DNA of 45,360 nt from Mediterranea massiliensis (lineage in GTDB: Bacteria; Bacteroidota; Bacteroidia; Bacteroidales; Bacteroidaceae): the NCBI GenBank assembly GCA_958402075.1, contig CATXSD010000007.1, forward strand, positions 1 through 45,360, in the 5' to 3' direction. Below, piece after piece: positions 43,080-45,360 of this stretch. The notes beneath the pieces are model-generated. The model had not been told where the DNA came from, searched no databases, and saw only the letters and a program-made list of their open reading frames with translations. Within the stretch, counting starts at the first letter, position 1. The number at the start of each line of letters is the position of its first letter. Position numbers and translations under genes: made by a program.

Positions 43080-44468
43080 ATGAAAGGAAAAATCATCACT
43101 CTGATGTGCGCCTCAGCCCTCTTGAGCAGCTGCCACATCTATAAAGCATACGACCGCCCGGAAGACATCACGACCGAAGGCCTGTATCGCGACACGACTG
43201 CCGTGAACGATACATTGGCGTCGGATACGGCCAACTTCGGCAATATGCCCTGGCGGGAGGTATTCACAGACCCCCAGCTGCAGGGTTACATTGAGCAGGC
43301 ACTGACTTCCAGTCCCGACATCCGCACCGCTGCGCTGAAAGTACAGGAAGCCCAGGCGTCGCTTCTTGCCGCCAAGCTGGCCTTTATCCCTGCCCTGACC
43401 CTTTCACCACAAGGTACTGTCACCAGCTGGGACAAAGGAAAAGCCACACAAACCTACTCCCTGCCTGTAACCGCCAGCTGGCAGATTGACCTCTTCGGCC
43501 AGTTGCTGAATCCCAAGCGTATGGCCAAAGCAACCTTGGAACAAACCAAGGCTTACGAGCAGAACACTCGGGTACAGCTGATTGCCAATACGGCCAATCT
43601 GTATTATACACTGCTGATGCTGGACCGCCAGCTGGAAATCACGGAAGGTACGGCCGACATCATGAAGAAGAATACCGAAACCATGCAGGCCATGAAAGAT
43701 GCCGGCATCTATGGTACGACCGAAGCAGCCGTAGAGCAGAGCCGTGCTGCCTATGCACAGATTCTGGCTTCTCTGCCTGACATACGTGCCAACATCCGTG
43801 AAGTGGAGAATTCACTCTGCCTCCTGCTGGGCGAACCGGCCCACAGCATTGAACGCGGCATACTGGAAGACCAGCAACTCCCGACGGAATTCTCAGCAGG
43901 CATACCGTTGCAACTGCTGTCCAACCGCCCGGATGTCAAAGCAGCCGAACAAGCATTGGCTGTAGCTTATTATAACACCAACACAGCCCGTGCCAACTTC
44001 TATCCCCGCATCACGCTCAGCGGTTCGGCCGGATGGACCAACAGTGCCGGTGCCGCCATTGTCAATCCCGGCAAACTGCTGGCCAGTGCCATTGCCTCTC
44101 TGACCCAACCGTTGTTCCAGAACGGAGCCAACATCGCCAACCTCAGAATAGCCAAGGCACAGCAGGAAGAAGCCAAGATTCAGTTCCAGACAGCTTTGCT
44201 GAATGCAGGAAATGAAGTCAGCAATGCACTTGACCTGTACCAAGCCTGCTCCCAAAAGGTAGAAGCGCGCACCATGGAAGTAAATTCTTCAAAGAATGCT
44301 GCCGATTATACAAAAGAATTGTTTAACTTAGGGACGTCAACTTACCTGGAAGTGTTGTCAGCCGAGCAATCATACCTCAGCGCACAGCTTTCCGAAGTAA
44401 GTGATACCTTCAGCCGCATGCAGGCCGTCATCAGCCTGTATCAGGCATTGGGTGGAGGAAGAGAATAA
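43080..44468 (+). CDS. Outer-membrane efflux channel lipoprotein (TolC/OprM-like)
   Basis: The 462-residue protein is of the NodT/OprM type. It has a lipobox LLSSC (C18), then MPWREVFTDPQLQGYIEQAL and two outer-membrane efflux repeats with long coiled helices. The RPDVKAAEQALAVAY repeat and the SGSAGW strand region are typical, and it ends YQALGGGRE. Trimers form the outer-membrane exit duct for the RND pump. The gene is third in the operon. The lipid anchor and lack of a long C-terminal tail fit OprM more than TolC. Confidence 0.93.
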   Translation: MKGKIITLMCASALLSSCHIYKAYDRPEDITTEGLYRDTTAVNDTLASDTANFGNMPWREVFTDPQLQGYIEQALTSSPDIRTAALKVQEAQASLLAAKLAFIPALTLSPQGTVTSWDKGKATQTYSLPVTASWQIDLFGQLLNPKRMAKATLEQTKAYEQNTRVQLIANTANLYYTLLMLDRQLEITEGTADIMKKNTETMQAMKDAGIYGTTEAAVEQSRAAYAQILASLPDIRANIREVENSLCLLLGEPAHSIERGILEDQQLPTEFSAGIPLQLLSNRPDVKAAEQALAVAYYNTNTARANFYPRITLSGSAGWTNSAGAAIVNPGKLLASAIASLTQPLFQNGANIANLRIAKAQQEEAKIQFQTALLNAGNEVSNALDLYQACSQKVEARTMEVNSSKNAADYTKELFNLGTSTYLEVLSAEQSYLSAQLSEVSDTFSRMQAVISLYQALGGGRE

Positions 44469-44485
44469 CCTTTAATTCACATATT

Positions 44486-45253
44486 ATGATTAGTCCATTA
44501 GCTTATGTAGACCCAGCCGCCAAACTCGGCAAGAACGTAACAGTACAACCGTTTGCCTATATCGAAGGAGATGTAGAAATCGGTGATGACTGCATCATCA
44601 TGTCTGGTGCAAGAATCTTGAACGGAACCCGAATGGGTAGAGGCAACAAGATACACCATGGTGCAGTCTTGGGTACCGAACCCCAAGATTTTCACTATAC
44701 CGGTGAGCACACGTTACTCATTATCGGCAATCAGAATGACATCCGGGAGAATGTGGTTATCAGCCGTGGAACACATGAAGGGCAATGCACCAAGATCGGC
44801 AATGAAAACTATCTGATGGATGGTGTACACCTGTGCCACGACGTACAGATTGCCGACCATTGCGTATTGGGTATCAAGACGACAGTTGCAGGCGAATGTC
44901 GCATAGACAGCTGCGTGATCTTGAGCAGCAATGTCCTGTTGCAACAGAACTGCCACATCGGAAGCTGGTCGCTGGTACAGAGCGGATGCCGGATACCCAA
45001 AGACGTTCCGCCCTATATCATCATGGCCGGCAACCCGGCAGAATATCACGGCGTAAATGCCATGGTGCTGCAACACAAAAATCAAGTGACAGAACGTGTC
45101 TTACGTCACATCATGAATGCCTATCGACTGGTCTATCAAGGAAATTTCAGTGTACAAGATGCCCTGCAGAAGATTGAAGACCAGGTGCCGATGAGCGATG
45201 AGATCCACAACATCATTAATTTCATCAGCAAGTCTCCAGGTATTGTCAAATAA
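44486..45253 (+). CDS. LpxA-like acyltransferase (diverged paralogue)
   Basis: The 255-residue protein has the left-handed parallel beta-helix of LpxA, which adds a 3-hydroxyacyl chain to UDP-GlcNAc in lipid A synthesis. The catalytic histidine H118 is kept in VHLCHDVQI, with H115, D68 (EPQDFHY) and Q154. Against my recalled E. coli LpxA, other active-site residues differ: H144 is Glu (E137), H160 is Gln (Q153), H99 is Ser (S93) and K76 is His (H70). The C-terminal helical part (NAYRLVYQG) is present. It starts 17 bp after the efflux channel gene, so it is likely the last gene of that operon. It may act on another nucleotide sugar or chain; the housekeeping LpxA should lie elsewhere. Confidence 0.82.
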   Translation: MISPLAYVDPAAKLGKNVTVQPFAYIEGDVEIGDDCIIMSGARILNGTRMGRGNKIHHGAVLGTEPQDFHYTGEHTLLIIGNQNDIRENVVISRGTHEGQCTKIGNENYLMDGVHLCHDVQIADHCVLGIKTTVAGECRIDSCVILSSNVLLQQNCHIGSWSLVQSGCRIPKDVPPYIIMAGNPAEYHGVNAMVLQHKNQVTERVLRHIMNAYRLVYQGNFSVQDALQKIEDQVPMSDEIHNIINFISKSPGIVK

Positions 45254-45275
45254 GACATTCAGTCATAGACCTACG

Positions 45276-45308
45276 AAAGAGGCCGGAACATGATGTCCCG
45301 GCCTCTTT
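45276..45308 (+). terminator. Terminator of the efflux-lpxA operon
   Basis: AAAGAGGCCGG (45276-45286) and its complement (45298-45308) form an 11-bp stem that extends by three more pairs after one mismatch. A T-run follows. I see nothing in the remaining 45309-45360. Confidence 0.85.
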
Positions 45309-45360
45309 TTCCTGACTTCGTCACTATAAAAACATCAATTTTATAATGTATTGATAAATA

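Overview
The window looks like a chromosomal segment of a fairly GC-rich member of the Bacteroidaceae (order Bacteroidales). Four things point there: a SusC/SusD pair, many lipoproteins with short signal peptides ending in SC, core genes typical of the group (argB-speA, acpP-fabF-rnc, pdxB, a Caulimovirus-type RNase H, a GH3-family protein), and repeated matches to the Bacteroides promoter (TTTG about 20 bp upstream of TAnnTTTG). Most genes use GC-rich codons; intergenic DNA is AT-rich. I saw no rRNA, tRNA, CRISPR array or intact transposase.

Layout. 1-2920 (minus): argB (cut by the window edge), speA and aroK. 3131-9306 (minus): a four-gene susC-susD locus with its own promoter and a probable terminator, but no regulator and no glycoside hydrolase beside it. 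9690-11355: rnhA (plus) converging on a DUF6078 gene; the 536 bp between them hold a decayed ORF, a 25-bp inverted repeat and an array of phased ACCTGAA dyads. 11376-20343: an MsbA-like exporter, then a compact envelope-glycan cluster (DUF4254, GT9, Gtf3-like, GT32, GT8, DUF5672, a Kdo-kinase-like protein, GT2-like). It probably builds lipopolysaccharide or lipooligosaccharide core, with the exporter flipping lipid A-core. 20501-25853: pdxB, purN, acpP-fabF-rnc, pfkA. 26041-28554: a GH3-family adenylating enzyme and a lipoprotein joining an RcsF-like domain to a predicted beta-barrel. 28661-31369: divergent mnmA and cysS; cysS carries a sharply AT-rich internal patch. 31477-34486: a second phased dyad array, then a GH88 hydrolase and Ser-type sulfatase operon likely acting on sulfated glycosaminoglycans. 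34706-37992: a PaaI-type thioesterase, a DUF3108 protein and an Ig-like lipoprotein. 38216-45308: a tripartite RND efflux operon followed by an LpxA-like acyltransferase that lacks several active-site residues, closed by a strong terminator.

The main theme is the cell envelope: lipid A acylation and flipping, core glycosylation and phosphorylation, outer-membrane uptake and efflux, and surface lipoproteins, interleaved with housekeeping genes. The least explained sequence signals are the two helically phased dyad arrays in convergent intergenic regions, the inverted repeat beside a truncated ORF, the cysS mosaic, the diverged LpxA paralogue tied to an efflux pump whose permease carries an extra membrane hairpin, and the RcsF-like/barrel fusion.
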